Of a DNA stretch of 64,000 bases, positions 37,365-45,772 are shown one piece after another; within the stretch, counting starts at the first letter, position 1, and each line of letters opens with the position of its first letter. The stretch is from Kaistia sp. 32K. GTDB taxonomy: Bacteria > Pseudomonadota > Alphaproteobacteria > Rhizobiales > Kaistiaceae. The position numbers and the translations under genes are program-made. Under the pieces are notes generated by a model that made no database searches, was not told the DNA's origin, and was given only the letters and a program-made list of their open reading frames with translations. Location: the NCBI RefSeq assembly GCF_016629525.1, contig NZ_AP024269.1, forward strand, positions 1,736,001 through 1,800,000. The letters are read 5' to 3'.

Positions 37365-38492
37365 TCAGGGCGTAGCCGGAGTGGTCGTGGCCGCATTCGT
37401 CAGCGATATGGACTGGTGGCCGGGCGTCGCCGGCGCCGAGTGATAGACGTCCGGAAAATCCTGCACGAGCTTGTCGGCGATCGCCTGCGCGAAGCGCTCA
37501 TTGGCAGTCCGGTTCGGATGCGCGTCGGTCGGCGAGACCCAGAGACTGGTCGGCTCCAGATCGGTGATCGAGGGCAGCAGGTCGAGAAACTCGACATGGT
37601 TCGCCTTGGCGACGGCGGCGACCCCCTCCGTCACTTCCGGGAATGGATAGTCGCGCAGCTGGTGCAGCTCGGGATAGTTGACGATCAGAAGCTTGATGCC
37701 GTTCTCGCGGCAATAGTCGGCGAGACGGCCGATCGCGTCCTGGGCCGCGGTCCAGCCCGGCGCGCCGTCGCGATAGAGATCCCGATAATAGGTCTTCCAG
37801 TCGGCCTTGCCGAAATATTCGCGCGACAGCTTGTCGATCGCTGACGCCAGGAAGACGTAGCCGTAGGAATATTCCCGCCAGATCGACGTCTGGCGCTTCG
37901 GCTGCGGCTCGGCGTCGTTGATGAAGTAGTTGAGCACGACGACGTCGGGCTTCAGCTCCTGTCCGCGGTCGAGGAAATAGGCGATCTCCATCGTCGTGTT
38001 GTAATTGCCGACGCCGGTGTTGATCACCTCGTTCCGGGGTGTATCCTTCGCGTCGTTGAGCCGTGTTTCGATCAGCTTGGCCGGCGTGTCCTCGGCCTTC
38101 ACGCCCCAGCCGAAGGTGAGGGAGTCGCCCAGCATCATCGTGCGGACGGCTTCGGGCGGCTTGACCAGATCGAACTCCCGGTCGCGAAGGCCCATCGCGT
38201 TGATCTGGACCGGCACGCCCATATAGAAGCCGCTGGTTTCCGGCCGATGCTCGTGCCCGATTTGAGGATTGTCGCTCACGCGTTTGATATCGCGAGCATA
38301 TTTCCACATCTCGACATCAAAGTTCATGCCGTCGTCCAGCACCCAGCGGGCGGTGCCTTCGATCAGCAGGCCGCCGACGATGACGCTCGCGACGACAGAG
38401 ATCAGCGCCATCCGCGCCGAGGATTTCGCCGTCGCTTTCCTGGGTGCCTCGGCGGGCGAAGGCTGGCCTCTATCCTTGGTATTCTGGTCCAT
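37365..38492 (-). CDS. Membrane-anchored SGNH-hydrolase-like protein 2
   Basis: 375 aa: a cytoplasmic basic/Pro N-terminus, a single membrane helix (about 28-47) and a periplasmic SGNH domain. Block I is MLGDSLTFGWG (Ser124), block II NTGVGNYNT (Gly162-Asn163), block III NYFINDAEP (Asn192-Asp193) and block V SPTDAHPN (Asp323, His325); the Ser-Asp-His triad is complete. An insert before block I (QINAMGLRDREFDL) is found in many SGNH proteins of exopolysaccharide clusters. 39 nt after SGNH 3. Substrate unknown; likely an acyl ester on a periplasmic glycan. Confidence 0.8.
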   Translation of the reverse strand: MDQNTKDRGQPSPAEAPRKATAKSSARMALISVVASVIVGGLLIEGTARWVLDDGMNFDVEMWKYARDIKRVSDNPQIGHEHRPETSGFYMGVPVQINAMGLRDREFDLVKPPEAVRTMMLGDSLTFGWGVKAEDTPAKLIETRLNDAKDTPRNEVINTGVGNYNTTMEIAYFLDRGQELKPDVVVLNYFINDAEPQPKRQTSIWREYSYGYVFLASAIDKLSREYFGKADWKTYYRDLYRDGAPGWTAAQDAIGRLADYCRENGIKLLIVNYPELHQLRDYPFPEVTEGVAAVAKANHVEFLDLLPSITDLEPTSLWVSPTDAHPNRTANERFAQAIADKLVQDFPDVYHSAPATPGHQSISLTNAATTTPATP

Positions 38493-38531
38493 GCGGGCTT
38501 CCCTTCGGTCCTTCGAGCCTCGCAGGCGGGT

Positions 38532-39773
38532 TCATCCGCCATGCGGGCCCGTTACGAGCTTGAGATAGGCGTCGGCGCGGCTGCAGTCGGGAATGACCGG
38601 TTCCGGCGCGTGGAATTCATGCGCCGGCAGAACGGTGGCCTTCGGCCCGCGCGCCCAGTCCGTCATCAGCCAGCGCTCGATCGACTCGGCTACCAGGAAC
38701 TGGCCATAGGGCGTCAGATGCTTGTCGACGACGCCGTAGGTCTTGCTCGGATCCTGCGCCGAGAGAACGGGGCTCATGTCGAGGAGGTAGGCGTTCGGGG
38801 TGGCAGCGGCGAACGCCTCGAGCATGACGCGCTGGCGCTTCGGATCCATGCCGTCGTCGCGCCCGGCCATCTCGGCCCAGGAAGGTAGCGCCAGGATCAG
38901 CAGATCGGCGTTGTTCGCCTGCGCCTCCTGGGCCAGCTTGCCGAGGAGCCGGCGGGTGATCTCGATCGCGGTGTTGATGTCGCGCCGGGCGTCCCAATTG
39001 CCGAAATAGGGCCGGACGGCCGTGTTGTAGATCCAGGGATAGACCTTGCTGTTGTTCCAGAGGAACAGGTGGATCCGGGCCAGCGGCTTCATGGAATCCT
39101 TGGCGGTTCCCACTGCCGGGTGGATGTTGATGTCGACTGTATCGCCATTGAGCGAGGCGCGTTCGACATTGTCGTCGATGTCGGTGCTCAGCGAATATTG
39201 CTGGATGACGAGCGTGTGGGGCAGGGCCGGGGCCTTGTCCTCGTAGACGCGGATCGAATTCGCCTGGCCATAGCCGCCGACGCCATAGTTGCGGAACGCC
39301 CATTCCGGATGCCAGGCGTCCATCAGGTCCGTGAAGGTCTCGTTTTCGTTGACCAGGCTGCCGCGCGTCATCGAGTCCCCGAGCACGAGGATGGGCTTGC
39401 CGTGCGTATCGAAATTGTCGCGGAAGCCTTCCGCGTTGATATGCACATAGGACCAGGGGTCGGCGGTGCTGAAACGCTCGAAATAGCTGTTCTCAGGCGA
39501 TTCCGTGTAGCCGAACGTCGGGTGCGGGCGATGCCGCGTCTCGATCGGCGTGCAGAAGCGGTATTCGCCTTCGCCGGTCTGGACCTGATATTGCGGAAAG
39601 GCGCGCAGCACGAGTTCCGCGCCGGCGAGCGACAACAGGATCGAGGCCGAGAACAGCAGGGCGTTGCCGATATAGGCTCGATGGCGCGGGGGCGTTTTTG
39701 CGCCGGTTTCCGCCTCGAAGGCGGGGCCGGGTGGCGCGTCGCCGGGCTCGCTCCCGGTGCCGATCGAAGTCAT
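38532..39773 (-). CDS. Membrane-anchored SGNH-hydrolase-like protein 3
   Basis: 413 aa with one membrane helix (about 36-56) after a Pro-rich cytoplasmic tail. Block I VLGDSMTRGS (Ser134), block II as YGVGGYGQANS, and block V DKHLTPYGQ (Asp350, His352). Where block III should show GxND it reads QQYSLSTDID, so the oxyanion Asn is missing or moved; AlgX/AlgJ-like and several exopolysaccharide O-acetyltransferase domains show the same GVGGYG pattern. An acetyltransferase rather than an esterase is possible. Its start overlaps the stop of the 153-aa gene by four bases (ATGA), so the two are translationally coupled. Confidence 0.75.
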   Translation of the reverse strand: MTSIGTGSEPGDAPPGPAFEAETGAKTPPRHRAYIGNALLFSASILLSLAGAELVLRAFPQYQVQTGEGEYRFCTPIETRHRPHPTFGYTESPENSYFERFSTADPWSYVHINAEGFRDNFDTHGKPILVLGDSMTRGSLVNENETFTDLMDAWHPEWAFRNYGVGGYGQANSIRVYEDKAPALPHTLVIQQYSLSTDIDDNVERASLNGDTVDINIHPAVGTAKDSMKPLARIHLFLWNNSKVYPWIYNTAVRPYFGNWDARRDINTAIEITRRLLGKLAQEAQANNADLLILALPSWAEMAGRDDGMDPKRQRVMLEAFAAATPNAYLLDMSPVLSAQDPSKTYGVVDKHLTPYGQFLVAESIERWLMTDWARGPKATVLPAHEFHAPEPVIPDCSRADAYLKLVTGPHGG

Positions 39774-40231
39774 GCTCTTTCAGCCTCCGGAAGCGGACCG
39801 ACATGGCGGATCTGCAGATGCCGATGGAGCCCCAGGCGATTGCCGAGGTGCCATTGGACGGAACGGGAGCGCGGCTCCTGGCCGAGCCGCGTCAGGATCG
39901 AGCGCACCGGCCAGATCCGTTCGCGGTCGACGCCGAGGCCGAGCACGGCGCTGCGAAAACGCCGGGTCATGACGAACACGATGCCGGCCGAAAGCACGGC
40001 GTCCCGGACGCGCGCGTCATCGTCGATCGAGACATATTCCACCCCCGGAATGGTCAGGGGCATATCTGCGACGACGGGGTCCAGAATGCGGTCGGCAGCG
40101 CGAGGCTCGACACCGTTCAGCACCAGCGCCACCAGCCCGGATTGGCTTGCCCGGTAGGCGCAGTGAAGCAACTGGATGGGCTCACTACCTTCCGTAACGG
40201 ACGAAATCTCTATTACAGCCCAGTTCTGCAT
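39770..40231 (-). CDS. Protein of unknown function coupled to SGNH 3
   Basis: 153 aa, cytosolic by composition. ATG at 40231 has GGAGCGAAACA upstream, a good site, and the stop overlaps the SGNH 3 start; this and similar codon use argue that it is real. The first half (MQNWAVIEISSVTEGSEPIQLLHCAYRASQSGLVALVLNG) looks like a small alpha/beta domain; PGVEYVSIDDDARVRDAVLSAGIVFVMTRRF follows; the C-terminus is very basic and His-rich. I do not recognise a family. It is the first gene of the five-gene minus-strand group. Confidence 0.6.
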   Translation of the reverse strand: MQNWAVIEISSVTEGSEPIQLLHCAYRASQSGLVALVLNGVEPRAADRILDPVVADMPLTIPGVEYVSIDDDARVRDAVLSAGIVFVMTRRFRSAVLGLGVDRERIWPVRSILTRLGQEPRSRSVQWHLGNRLGLHRHLQIRHVGPLPEAERA

Positions 40232-40559
40232 TGTTTCGCTCCATGGCGGAGTGAAATGATCTCGGCTGGAAAACAGGTATTCATTCCGACGACATGTTTT
40301 CATGCGGCCGACTGTAGAGGGTTATTGAAGGCCGAGATTAGGGCTCCGGCCGCAGCGCGTATATATATCCGAGGATGTATGGGCGGCCGCCGCCGTTGTG
40401 CCTAAACCTCTCCGGGAGTACGCTGAGCGCTATCGATCGCCGGCAAGGATGACCCGAGACGCGCACTGGATCGAAAGCACGAAAGAGCTCGCCCGCTGGG
40501 GCAAGTCTGGCCTCGGGGCGCGTGCTTCGAGAGCAGGGAGGCCGGCTGTGTCGATCCTG

Positions 40560-42404
40560 ATGCGACATCCGAGAGCCCGGCGGCGGCAGCCCGCCTTCGG
40601 ATCGGTGTTGCGGTCGTTCCATCCGCTGGCCTGGCTCCTGCCGACGCCTTCGTCGCCAAGCGCTGTCGGGTCGCGCCTGCAGAACCCGCCCGATATTGCG
40701 CGCGGGCGAACCACCTGGATCAACACGTTCCGCGCCCGTTCCGACCGGGTGATCGCCATCGGGCGCATTCTTCTGGCGATCGGCAGCTTCTATATCGCCT
40801 GGCTCGATGCTAAGCATCCGCCCGCTTCTCCGGAACTCGTCTACGGGCTCCTGCTCGCCTATCTGGCCTATGCCGTCATCGCCGCCGTGCTGGTCTGGCG
40901 GACCGAGGTCTCGCGGGTGCAGGGAACCCTGATCCGCCATGTCATCGACGTGCTCTTCTTCGTCGTCTTCATGTTCCTGACGGATGGGGCGTCCAGCCCG
41001 TTCTTCATGTTCATGCCGTTCGCGCTGCTCTCGGCAACCCTCCACTGGCGCTGGCGGGGCGCGTTCTGGACCGCGCTGATCTGCGTCGTGGTGCTCCTGT
41101 TCCTCGTCGCCACCGACAGGACCGTGATCGTCGACGCCGATACCGATGCGACGACGGACGCCTCGCGCATCCTCTTCATGGTGGTTTCGGGAATTCTGCT
41201 GGTCTGGCTCGGCGCGCATCAGGAGGAGGTGCGGACCGAGCTGCTGCGCCTGGTCGAGAAGACGCCCGCTGTGCCGGAGGGCAGGGAGTGGCCGGCGGCG
41301 GTCGCGCTCGACTATGCCGCGCATGTGATGCGCGTGCCCCGCGCGCTGCTGATCTGGAGCGACGCGGAGGAACCCTGGACCTATCTGGCGGTCTGGAACC
41401 AGGGTGTGTCGGAAATCCGCCGGCTGCCGCCGAGCCGCTACATGCCGTGGACGGCCGAGAGCCTGCAGCATGCGAGCCTTCTGATCTCCGACGCGGCGAC
41501 GTCGCGCATGCTGGTTCACCGGGGCGAGGGGCGCTTCGACGAGGGCGAAGGCGAGGGGGCGCCGGTTTCCCCGGAGCTGGTGGCGGATTTCTCGATCAAC
41601 TCGGCGGTGTCGGTGCCGTTCTCGATCGGCGACCTAGAGGCCCGCCTCTATCTGCTCGATCCCCCCACCATGACGCTGGACGACGTGGCGATCGCCGAGA
41701 TCATCGCGGATCGGCTCAAGGCGCTGTTTCACCAGGCGATCCTGGTGCGCAAGCTGAGCGACGCGGCGGCGGTCGAGGAGAGGATCCGCATCGGCCGCGA
41801 CCTCCACGACGGCGTGCTGCAGTCGCTCGCCGGCACGGCCCTGCAGCTGCAGGCGCTCCGCGCCCTCGATCCGAGCGCCCTCCACGCGCTGGACGAGCGG
41901 CTCGCTTCCATCCAGACCATGCTGGCCGGCGAGCAGCGCGACCTGCGCATCTTCATTCGCGCGCTCGAACCCGGCGACCCGTTCGTCGCCGGCGGCGATT
42001 TCCAGCTCAAGGCCCAGTTCGACGCCCTGGCGGAGCGGCTGCGGCAGCAATGGCTGATCGACTTCCAGCTCGACCTCGAGCCCGCCGACCTGCGCCTCCC
42101 GGCGACGGCCATCTACGAACTGACGCGGATGATCTCCGAGGCGACGGCCAATGCCGTGCGCCACGGCGCGGCGCGCTCTGTCCATGCCAGCCTGAAGCTG
42201 GACGGCGACGCCGTTGCACTGACGGTTGATGACGATGGCGCGGGCTTTGGATATGGCCGACGCTTTGAACATGCCGAGCTGGAAGGAACGAAGGTCGGCC
42301 CCCGCAGTCTGCGCGAGCGCGCTGCGGCGGTCGGTGGAACGCTCACAATCGATCGGGTGGCGCAATGGACGCGGATCATAGTCAGGCTCCCACTGACCTC
42401 GTGA
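40560..42404 (+). CDS. NarL-type sensor histidine kinase (HisKA_3/HATPase), membrane-bound
   Basis: 614 aa when started at ATG 40560; the frame is open back to GTG 40398, and no start has a convincing ribosome site, so the N-terminus is uncertain. After a basic ~60-residue tail come about five to six membrane helices (VIAIGRILLAIGSFYIAWL; LVYGLLLAYLAYAVIAAVLVW; VIDVLFFVVFMFLTDG; FFMFMPFALLSATLHW; TALICVVVLLFLVAT; LFMVVSGILLVWLG), then a GAF-like region (about 230-400). The kinase has RIGRDLHDGVLQSLAG (His416) of the HisKA_3 group and an ATPase domain with SEATANAVRHGAA and DDDGAGFG. The bases 40232-40559 before it hold the divergent promoters; nothing else was seen there. Its 3' end overlaps its regulator. 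Confidence 0.88.
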   Translation: MRHPRARRRQPAFGSVLRSFHPLAWLLPTPSSPSAVGSRLQNPPDIARGRTTWINTFRARSDRVIAIGRILLAIGSFYIAWLDAKHPPASPELVYGLLLAYLAYAVIAAVLVWRTEVSRVQGTLIRHVIDVLFFVVFMFLTDGASSPFFMFMPFALLSATLHWRWRGAFWTALICVVVLLFLVATDRTVIVDADTDATTDASRILFMVVSGILLVWLGAHQEEVRTELLRLVEKTPAVPEGREWPAAVALDYAAHVMRVPRALLIWSDAEEPWTYLAVWNQGVSEIRRLPPSRYMPWTAESLQHASLLISDAATSRMLVHRGEGRFDEGEGEGAPVSPELVADFSINSAVSVPFSIGDLEARLYLLDPPTMTLDDVAIAEIIADRLKALFHQAILVRKLSDAAAVEERIRIGRDLHDGVLQSLAGTALQLQALRALDPSALHALDERLASIQTMLAGEQRDLRIFIRALEPGDPFVAGGDFQLKAQFDALAERLRQQWLIDFQLDLEPADLRLPATAIYELTRMISEATANAVRHGAARSVHASLKLDGDAVALTVDDDGAGFGYGRRFEHAELEGTKVGPRSLRERAAAVGGTLTIDRVAQWTRIIVRLPLTS

Positions 42405-43054
42405 GCCTCCGCATCGTCATCGTGGACGATCATCTGATCGTTCTCGACGGGCTGCGGCGCATGGTGGAGACCGAGCCCGGCTGGCAGGTCGTGGCGACCT
42501 GCCGGAGCGCCGGCCACGCGATTGAAATCGTGGCGTCCATGCCGGTCGATCTCGTCGTGCTGGACCTTCGCATGCCCGAGATGAGCGGCATCGAGCTCGT
42601 CCGTCGCCTGCGCCGCGACCGGCCCAAGCTGGCGCTGGTCGTGCTGACCGCCGATATCAGCGACGAGGACCTGGCCGAAGCGTCTCGACACGGTGTCAGC
42701 GGCGTCGTCCTCAAGGAGCAGGCGCCGACGGTGCTGCTCGACTGCATCCGCACCGTCGTCGCGGGCGGCAGCTATTTCATCGACCAGAACCTGAACGCGG
42801 CCTTCGACCGGATCCGCAAGCGCGACGTCGAGCGCGACTGGATCCTGCAGGCGCTGACCCCGCGCGAAATCGAGGTGTCGCGGCTGGCGGCGGCGGGCTT
42901 CCGCAGCCGGGAGATCGGCTCGCAGCTCGGCATCTCGCCGGGGACCGTGAAGCTCCACCTCCACAGCATCTACAGCAAACTCGACATCACGAGCCGGGTG
43001 GAGCTGGCGAACCTGTCGCAGAGATTGCAGCTGAACCTCGACGGATCGGCGTGA
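42365..43054 (+). CDS. NarL/FixJ-family response regulator
   Basis: 229 aa. Receiver with IVIVDDH and phospho-acceptor Asp67 in VVLDLRMPEMSG, Thr/Ala in VLTAD, Lys in VVLKEQ; LuxR-type DNA-binding domain (about 163-225) LTPREIEVSRLAAAGFRSREIGSQLGISPGTVKLHLHSIYSKL. ATG 42365 lies inside the kinase gene; a GTG at 42401 overlapping the kinase stop (GTGA) would give a 217-aa protein starting just before the receiver and is equally plausible. Cognate of the kinase at 40560. Target genes unknown. Confidence 0.92.
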   Translation: MDADHSQAPTDLVSLRIVIVDDHLIVLDGLRRMVETEPGWQVVATCRSAGHAIEIVASMPVDLVVLDLRMPEMSGIELVRRLRRDRPKLALVVLTADISDEDLAEASRHGVSGVVLKEQAPTVLLDCIRTVVAGGSYFIDQNLNAAFDRIRKRDVERDWILQALTPREIEVSRLAAAGFRSREIGSQLGISPGTVKLHLHSIYSKLDITSRVELANLSQRLQLNLDGSA

Positions 43055-43185
43055 CAGGAGGCGGGCATACATCCGCTACTCCGCTGCGCGCGAGACATCG
43101 GGAACGGAAATCCGCGGGGTCGTCGATGCTGAGCCGGCTCGCCGCCAATCGCCGTGTATAACGGCGACTAATTTCCGATTTGGGG

Positions 43186-43214
43186 TTCCAAACGGCGGTT
43201 CGACCTCCTATATC
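43186..43214 (+). promoter_or_regulatory. Probable sigma-70 promoter of tRNA-fMet copy 2
   Basis: TTCCAA (43186-43191), 17-nt spacer, TATATC (43209-43214), 34 nt before the tRNA: the same spacing and distance as the promoter of copy 1, with the same GGGGTTC at the -35 edge. Confidence 0.6.
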
Positions 43215-43248
43215 ACCACTGCGCGACGACGAAAGACGAAGCGCGTGA

Positions 43249-43325
<77 letters not shown>

Positions 43326-43329
43326 GCAC

Positions 43330-43368
43330 AAGAAAAAGCCCCGGCCGCAAGGTTCGGGGCTTTTTCTT
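43330..43368 (+). terminator. Rho-independent terminator after tRNA-fMet copy 2
   Basis: Stem AAGAAAAAGCCCCG / CGGGGCTTTTTCTT with an 11-nt loop GCCGCAAGGTT, five bases after the tRNA. The core is shared with the hairpin at 31647-31680. Confidence 0.92.
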
Positions 43369-43424
43369 TGGTCCTGCCTGTTGCGATCCCGTCTGCCGCG
43401 AACCTTCCGTTATTTCCGGGACAT

Positions 43425-43449
43425 GGAACCAACCGCGCCGCCGGCGGTT
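43425..43449 (+). promoter_or_regulatory. Candidate EcfG-type (general stress) promoter of the CsbD gene
   Basis: GGAAC (43425-43429), 16-nt spacer, GGTT (43446-43449), close to the alphaproteobacterial EcfG consensus GGAAC-N16/17-CGTT and 34 bases before the CsbD start. CsbD-like genes are often in this stress regulon, which supports the call; the -10 part deviates at one base. Confidence 0.45.
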
Positions 43450-43483
43450 GATCGGTCGTCAGTTCACGAGGAAGGATTTCACG

Positions 43484-43675
43484 ATGAGCAGCACGACCGA
43501 CAAGATCAAGGGTGTCGCCAACGAGGCGATCGGCAACGTGAAGCAGGGTGTCGGCAAGGCGACGGAGAACGATCGTCTTCGCGCCGAAGGCAAGGCCCAG
43601 GAAATCAAGGGTGAAGCCCAGCAGGCTGTCGGCAAGGCCAAGGACACGGTCAAGAAGATCGTCGACAACGCCTAG
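43484..43675 (+). CDS. CsbD-family stress protein
   Basis: 63 aa, the complete family. [21 protein letters not shown] and the repeat of K(I/A)KGxxxxAxG(K/N) units ([24 protein letters not shown]) are characteristic. The protein is small, hydrophilic and helical, probably intrinsically flexible; homologues are induced by general stress with unknown mechanism. AGGAAGGA upstream of ATG 43484 is a good site; the frame is open 12 codons further upstream without family sequence. Single gene with its own terminator. Confidence 0.93.
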   Translation: MSSTTDKIKGVANEAIGNVKQGVGKATENDRLRAEGKAQEIKGEAQQAVGKAKDTVKKIVDNA

Positions 43676-43702
43676 TCGTTGACAATCATCCTACGAAAGT
43701 GA

Positions 43703-43732
43703 GAAATCCCGGTCGGAAGCGGCCGGGATTTC
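43703..43732. terminator. Bidirectional terminator between CsbD and the ammonia-lyase gene
   Basis: Perfect 10-bp stem GAAATCCCGG / CCGGGATTTC with a 10-nt loop. It serves the two converging genes; the flanking T-run is short. Confidence 0.7.
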
Positions 43733-43761
43733 GTGCATTTTGGGGTGCGGTTGGCCGGGAG

Positions 43762-44967
43762 CTAGGCCGGAACGGCATCCCGCTTCAGAACCGCGTCCGG
43801 CGACAGGCCGACCAGCGTCTCGTAGAGCTTGGGGTCCGTGGCGCCCTCGGTGTTGATGAGGAAGACGCGGGCATCCGGGCCGAGGCCGATCGAGGCGCGC
43901 AGCGCCGGATCGGCCGCAACCCTGACCAGTCCGGCAAGCCCGGCGCCGCCGCTTTCGCCCGCGACGATCGCCGGATCCCCGCCCTTCGGCTGCGCCAGCC
44001 GGTTCATCACGGCGATCGCGTCGCCCTCGTCGACCGTCATGAACGCATCGGCGAGACGCGACAGGATGCGCCACGCGACCATGGACGGCTCGTAGCATTC
44101 GAGCATCGCCATCACCGTCGCCTCGCCATGCGCGACCTTGACCGCGTGGCCGGCGCGGGCGCTTTCGAACAGGCAGGCGGCGCGGGCCGGGTCGACGACG
44201 GTGAAGAACGGGCGGTTCTCGCCGAAGACGATGGAGAAATAGCCCGAGACGGCGGCGGCGACGCCGCCGACGCCGGCCTGCACGAAGACATGCGTCGGCG
44301 GCTCGGGCAGCGCTTCCAGCGCTTCGCGCAGCAGCGCCGTGTAGCCCTGCATGACCAGCCCGGGGATGCGCTCATAGCCGGGCCAGGACGTGTCGGAAAC
44401 GACGGTCCAGCCTTCGGCGGACGCCCGGCGCGAGGCTTCGGCGACGCTGTCGTCGTAATTGCCGTCGACGCGGATCATCTCGGCGCCATAGCGGGCGATG
44501 GCCGCGATCCGCTCGCTGCTGACGCCCGAATGGACGAAGATCGCCGCCCGGGCGCCGACCAATTGCGCGCCTTGCGCGACCGAGCGGCCGTGATTGCCGT
44601 CCGTGGCGCAGGCGACCGTCATCGTGGCGGCGACAGCGCGAACCTCGGACGTCTGCAGTTCCGCGACGTCGACGGTGCGGCCCAGTCGGCGGGACGCTTC
44701 CTCCAGCACCAGCCGGATCACGGCATAGGAGCCGCCGAGCGCCTTGAAGCTGCCGAGCCCCAGCCGCGAGGCCTCGTCCTTGATATGGATGGCGCCGACG
44801 CCGAGCTCCTTGGCGAGGTGGGGCAGGGCGACCAGCGGCGTCGGCCGATGGTTGTCGCGATAGGAGAGGAAGCGCTCGACTTCCCGGGCGGCGTCGACGC
44901 CCAGCGTCTCGGCGTCAACGGCATCGAGCGGCTTTCGATGGTCGGGATGCGTGTTCAGGATGAGCAA
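43762..44967 (-). CDS. Diaminopropionate ammonia-lyase-like PLP enzyme
   Basis: 401 aa, the size of E. coli YgeX/DpaL. The PLP lysine is Lys75 in LGLGSFKALGGSYA, an exact match to the family's motif; CATDGNHGRSVAQGA, GVGGVAAAVSGYF and GESGGAGLAGL are further landmarks. The enzyme converts 2,3-diaminopropionate (or D-serine in some homologues) to pyruvate and ammonia. Start at 44967 gives the family N-terminus. Single gene, divergent from the ABC transporter operon by 805 nt, so a functional link with that operon is possible but not shown; none of the four operator dyads lies close to this start. Confidence 0.88.
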   Translation of the reverse strand: MLILNTHPDHRKPLDAVDAETLGVDAAREVERFLSYRDNHRPTPLVALPHLAKELGVGAIHIKDEASRLGLGSFKALGGSYAVIRLVLEEASRRLGRTVDVAELQTSEVRAVAATMTVACATDGNHGRSVAQGAQLVGARAAIFVHSGVSSERIAAIARYGAEMIRVDGNYDDSVAEASRRASAEGWTVVSDTSWPGYERIPGLVMQGYTALLREALEALPEPPTHVFVQAGVGGVAAAVSGYFSIVFGENRPFFTVVDPARAACLFESARAGHAVKVAHGEATVMAMLECYEPSMVAWRILSRLADAFMTVDEGDAIAVMNRLAQPKGGDPAIVAGESGGAGLAGLVRVAADPALRASIGLGPDARVFLINTEGATDPKLYETLVGLSPDAVLKRDAVPA

Positions 44968-45772
44968 GCTGGTTTACTCCCGAAGCTGAAGAAGGACGAA
45001 TTGGGGCGGTCTGGAGAGAATACCCCAATCATCCCGAGAGATTTCCGTGATTTGCGGGCTCCAGATGCAATTCTGTTTCATATTGGGCGGGATTGATGAG
45101 AGGATCGCTCACGGGGCGATCTTGAGCAACGCGCCTTTGGAAGCCGGCTCGGCGCGGTTCGCGATGAGCGATAGGGGCTTTCGCGAGACCTCGCGGGGCT
45201 TTGCCGAAGGGCGGCCTCGCGTTGGGGCAGGCGCGAGAAAGCGTTGCCGAACAAGGGGCGTGGTGGACCCGACCGCGCCGCCGGCCCGGTCACGGCCCTC
45301 GCCGGGGCAGGGCGTGGGATCGCGACCGTTCAGCCCGCAAACGGCTCACGCGCAGCGGGCGCGGAACCATGCGACGCCAACCAAGCCCGGCTCCCATCCC
45401 GAAACCCAGTCTCATTGTCATTCTAATAATGAGATGATAGAAAGAATAATCAGTCCTGATGGCGGCAAACGTCGCCGGAAGGCCGGAAGTCGTCGTCTTG
45501 AAGCGGGGGGAGACTGCTTCGGGGCGACGTCCGGACGAGCTGCTGAACAGCGGTGGAGGGCGATGGTGAATGGCTGACTCTGTGTAGGGCGACGGCTGCG
45601 CGAGCGTCGTGCAACCCGTGAGCATGTTCATGCAGGCTTTTCCGGCCTCGGCGCGCCCTGCGCCGGCGGAGGCTGTCGTGTCGTGCCGCCGGTTCGTCGG
45701 AACGCTTCCGGAAGCCTTGCTCCACACATTGGGCAGACCAGGATCCAATCGCCATTTGGGTGAGGAACAGTC
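44968..45772. promoter_or_regulatory. 805-nt divergent spacer before the LivHMGF-type operon
   Basis: No supported gene; short frames lack ribosome sites. It carries an 18-bp dyad at 45423-45440 inside an A/T-rich island (about 45415-45460) in otherwise GC-rich sequence, 333 nt before the transporter start. The remaining ~330 nt after the dyad contain no clear hairpin or start, so a long leader is possible. Confidence 0.5.
45423..45440. promoter_or_regulatory. 18-bp dyad operator, site 1 (before the ABC transporter operon)
   Basis: CTAATAATGAGATGATAG; its reverse complement reads CTATCATCTCATTATTAG and aligns with three other sites (49321, 55023, 60867). Outer half-sites CTATCAT and TTATTAG are near-complementary. 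This is the weakest match of the four in its centre. Confidence 0.6.

Noticed and set aside
45047..45577. Possible gene in the spacer before the ABC transporter operon
   Set aside because: Open frames of up to 176 codons on both strands have no ribosome site and Arg/Pro/Ser-rich text without a domain, and the region contains the operator dyad.
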